Assembly (NCBI GenBank): GCA_964435475.1
Contig: CAYSZB010000014.1
Span: forward strand, 1 to 44,143
Length of the DNA stretch: 44,143 bases
Direction: 5' to 3'
Origin: CAYSZB01 sp964435475
Lineage (GTDB): Bacteria; Chloroflexota; Anaerolineae; Anaerolineales; Anaerolineaceae
Of this stretch, positions 41,891-44,143 are shown one piece after another. Numbering within the stretch: the stretch's first letter is position 1; the number at the start of each line of letters is the position of its first letter. The translations under genes and the position numbers were made by a program. The notes beneath the pieces are model-generated. The model did no database searches. It worked only from the letters and a program-made list of their open reading frames with translations, and was not told where the DNA came from.

Positions 41891-42655
41891 ATGAAAAAGC
41901 AGACATTTCTCACGATCTTGGGTATGGCTATATTCGCAATAGGATTTATTGTCGCCTTTGCCTTCAACGCCAAGGCAGTCTGGACTGACCTGGAGGGCAT
42001 GTCCTTCTGGGGTTACCCGGAAGTCACCAGCTACGACCACACGATCGAAGGGGATGTAGACATCTCAAATTTTAATTGCCCCATTCTTATAACGCCACGG
42101 GATGAAGGAGTTGCCAACTATTCATTAAGAAACCGCCAGGCTTTCGTTGCCAAACCAATTATTCAGCTTCATGTCAGCGATCCGGGTGAGGTGGAGGGCA
42201 TTTTCAGGGAAAGTTTTCAGGTCTCATTTTTGCCAAAAGAAACACAGGCTTTTAATACAACCATTTCAAAAGCAAACAACCTGCCAGACAACCGGATATT
42301 TATCCGGCTTTTCCTGCGCCAGGGGGTTGGCCAACCGCCTTATGCAACGAAGCACTGTGGAGTTTTGTTTTTTGATGCAGGTCGATTTTCTGGAAACCAA
42401 CTGGTAATTTTTGTAATCACTTTGTCTTCTGTTTTGATGTTTACGGGCATATTTCTCCATCTTCTCGATAAAAAGCGACACAATGATTCCAGTAACAAAA
42501 TTCTGGGTTTTTTGATCTTCCTGGGGGTATTATCCTTGTCAGGTTTTATCCTGAATTTGGCTGGATTTTGGGTGATTTCTTCTGTCTTTCTGATATTGTC
42601 TGTCCTTCTTTTTGTCTCGATCGTTGAATCACGGTTGATAAGAAAATGGACCTAA
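41891..42655 (+). CDS. Membrane protein of unknown function
   Basis: A 254-residue protein I do not recognise. An N-terminal hydrophobic helix (about 8-28, ending in AFAFNAKA) is followed by an extracytoplasmic region of about 125 residues containing ITPRDEGVANYSLRN and an even spread of beta-prone segments, then three hydrophobic segments (about 174-195, 205-225 and 230-250). So the N-terminal domain sits outside and the rest is in the membrane. The start is ATG 41891 with a weak GGATC site. It is 85 nt after the fused permease on the same strand; a shared function is possible but unproven. Confidence 0.55.
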   Translation: MKKQTFLTILGMAIFAIGFIVAFAFNAKAVWTDLEGMSFWGYPEVTSYDHTIEGDVDISNFNCPILITPRDEGVANYSLRNRQAFVAKPIIQLHVSDPGEVEGIFRESFQVSFLPKETQAFNTTISKANNLPDNRIFIRLFLRQGVGQPPYATKHCGVLFFDAGRFSGNQLVIFVITLSSVLMFTGIFLHLLDKKRHNDSSNKILGFLIFLGVLSLSGFILNLAGFWVISSVFLILSVLLFVSIVESRLIRKWT

Positions 42656-42732
42656 ACATAATTTTTATAAAGTAAGTGGACAATATCATTTGGTAAAATT
42701 ACATCCTCTATACCTTATAAGGAGTTTTATTA

Positions 42733-44143
42733 ATGTCAGATATGTTTTGTTATCAGTGCCAGGAAACCTATAAAAATGTTGGTTGCACAACACGGGGCAT
42801 CTGTTCTAAAAATTCCTCTGTGGCTAATTTGCAGGACCTGTTGATTTACCTGCTGAAGGGCATCTCCTTCTGGGGAACAAGGGGCCGTAATATGGGTGTG
42901 GTAATTCCCGAGATCGACCTTTTTGTTGCCCAGGCATTGTTTGCGACCATTACCAATGCAAATTTTGATGAACATCGCTTTGTTGAGCTGATCAAACAGG
43001 CGCTTGCCCATCGTGAAAACCTGCAAAAAACTGCCCAGGCCAAATGCCAGCAATTGCACGGCAATCCCTGCCCGGGTAACGGGCCGGATTGGGCATCATG
43101 GGTTCCCGGATCATACGAGATCGATGAGCTTCTCAAGAAGGCGGTCACAATAGGGGTCCAATCAGATCCAGATCTGGATATTGATGTCCGTTCGCTGCGT
43201 GAAACTGTCACCTATGGTCTGATGGGGATCTCAGCTTATGTGGATCATGCTTATATTGTTGGTGGAGAGGATCCTGAGGTTCTGGCGTTTTTACAGGAAG
43301 CCCTGGATGCCATAACCGATAAATCAAAAACTATTGACGAGTTGACCAGCCTGGTGCTTAAGACCGGTCAGTTCGGCGTCAAAGCAATGGCACTCTTGGA
43401 TAAGGCCAACACCGACGCCTATGGCCATCCGGAACCCACCCGGGTCAATTTAGGCGTCAAGCCCGGTCCAGCCATCCTGGTCAGCGGGCATGACCTGCTT
43501 GACCTGGATGAGTTACTTCAGCAGACGGAAGGAACCGGGGTTAATGTCTACACCCATGGCGAGATGCTGCCAACCAATGCCTATCCCGGCTTAAAGAAAT
43601 ATAAACATCTTGTCGGAAACTATGGTGGCTCATGGTGGCGCCAAAGGGACGAATTTTCAACTTTTAACGGTGCCATATTAATGACCACCAATTGTCTCGT
43701 GCCCTTAAGGGATGCTTACAAGGATCGAATTTTCACAACCGGCATGGCCGGGTACCCGGGTGTTCCGCATATTGCTGACAGGCTCCCGGGAAAGCAAAAA
43801 GATTTTTCAGCGGTGATCGCTAAAGCAAGGTCCTGCCCTGAACCACAGGAAATTGAGCAAGGTGAGATCACCATTGGTTTTGCCCATCACACGGTTCTGG
43901 CCAATGCCCAGAAAGTCATCGACCTGGTTAAAGCAGGCAAGATCACCAGGTTTGTTGTCATGGGCGGTTGTGACGGCAGGCAGCCCACCCGCAAATATTA
44001 CCAGGATTTTGCCAAAGCCTTGCCGCCTTCAACCGTGATCCTGACTGCCGGATGTGCAAAATATCAATATAACAAATTAAACCTCGGCGAGATCGAAGGC
44101 ATTCCCAGGGTCCTGGATGCAGGTCAATGCAATGACTCATATT
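42733..44143 (+). CDS. hcp: Hydroxylamine reductase / hybrid cluster protein (3' end outside window)
   Basis: The first 470 codons of Hcp are present; the family is about 540-550 residues, so some 75 are missing. Hcp carries a cubane cluster and a hybrid Fe-S-O cluster and is implicated in hydroxylamine or nitric oxide reduction. The N-terminal ligands are Cys6, Cys9, Cys18 and Cys24 in FCYQCQETYKNVGCTTRGIC (C-x2-C-x8-C-x5-C). Hybrid-cluster motifs that follow include SGHDLLD, THGEMLPTNAYPGL, MTTNCLVPL, GCDGRQPTR, GCAKYQYNK and DAGQCNDSY. The frame stays open to the edge. AAGGAG lies eight bases before ATG 42733. Cytoplasmic, expected in an anaerobe. Confidence 0.93.
   Translation, partial: MSDMFCYQCQETYKNVGCTTRGICSKNSSVANLQDLLIYLLKGISFWGTRGRNMGVVIPEIDLFVAQALFATITNANFDEHRFVELIKQALAHRENLQKTAQAKCQQLHGNPCPGNGPDWASWVPGSYEIDELLKKAVTIGVQSDPDLDIDVRSLRETVTYGLMGISAYVDHAYIVGGEDPEVLAFLQEALDAITDKSKTIDELTSLVLKTGQFGVKAMALLDKANTDAYGHPEPTRVNLGVKPGPAILVSGHDLLDLDELLQQTEGTGVNVYTHGEMLPTNAYPGLKKYKHLVGNYGGSWWRQRDEFSTFNGAILMTTNCLVPLRDAYKDRIFTTGMAGYPGVPHIADRLPGKQKDFSAVIAKARSCPEPQEIEQGEITIGFAHHTVLANAQKVIDLVKAGKITRFVVMGGCDGRQPTRKYYQDFAKALPPSTVILTAGCAKYQYNKLNLGEIEGIPRVLDAGQCNDSY

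Overview
The window looks like chromosomal DNA of an anaerobic, fermentative bacterium, most probably a member of the Chloroflexota (Anaerolineae-like). This is an inference from gene content: archaeal-type phosphoglycerate mutase (ApgM), polyphosphate glucokinase, a PGI of the transaldolase-PGI type, hybrid cluster protein, a 7Fe-type ferredoxin and GH78/GPH sugar genes. No mobile element, CRISPR array, rRNA or phage gene was seen. Both strands are used about equally, and several convergent pairs are separated by strong bidirectional terminators.

Layout. (1) 1-7379: an L-rhamnose/rhamnoside locus. It has a divergent LacI-type regulator (only its first 17 codons are inside), a TIM-barrel sugar epimerase, L-rhamnose isomerase with an apparent 1-nt frameshift near its start, a cytoplasmic GH78 alpha-L-rhamnosidase and a GPH-type symporter. 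(2) 7380-9474: a structured non-coding element, then folE, folB/folX and a folM-like reductase, a plausible tetrahydropterin route. (3) 9475-10178: about 700 nt of non-coding DNA filled by a mosaic of palindromic repeats. (4) 10179-13988: transketolase and glucose-6-phosphate isomerase. (5) 14041-18451: a DUF4139 protein, ruvX-mltG-ppgK and a ferredoxin. (6) 18518-25677: an EamA transporter facing a four-gene operon cinA / amidohydrolase-CYTH fusion / glgA / malQ. (7) 25802-31439: yraN-miaA, ftsH, a Cys-rich protein, efp, a GNAT-like protein and tRNA-Gly(CCC). (8) 31541-38870: an MFS protein, apgM, a nitrilase-family amidase, two radical-SAM genes, hutH and a cyclophilin. (9) 39064-44143: a fused two-permease ABC protein, an unknown membrane protein and a truncated hcp at the right edge.

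How the genes fit together. Rhamnosides would enter through the symporter, be cut by the intracellular GH78 enzyme, and be isomerised by RhaA; the kinase and aldolase that should follow are not in the window. Central sugar metabolism is well represented (polyphosphate glucokinase, PGI, transketolase, ApgM, glycogen synthase, 4-alpha-glucanotransferase), which suggests storage and turnover of alpha-glucans.

The items most worth a second look are the MTA/SAH-deaminase-like protein fused to a CYTH domain inside the glycogen operon, the fused DppB-DppC permease with an enlarged external insert and no ATPase beside it, the palindromic mosaic before tkt, and the rhaA frameshift.
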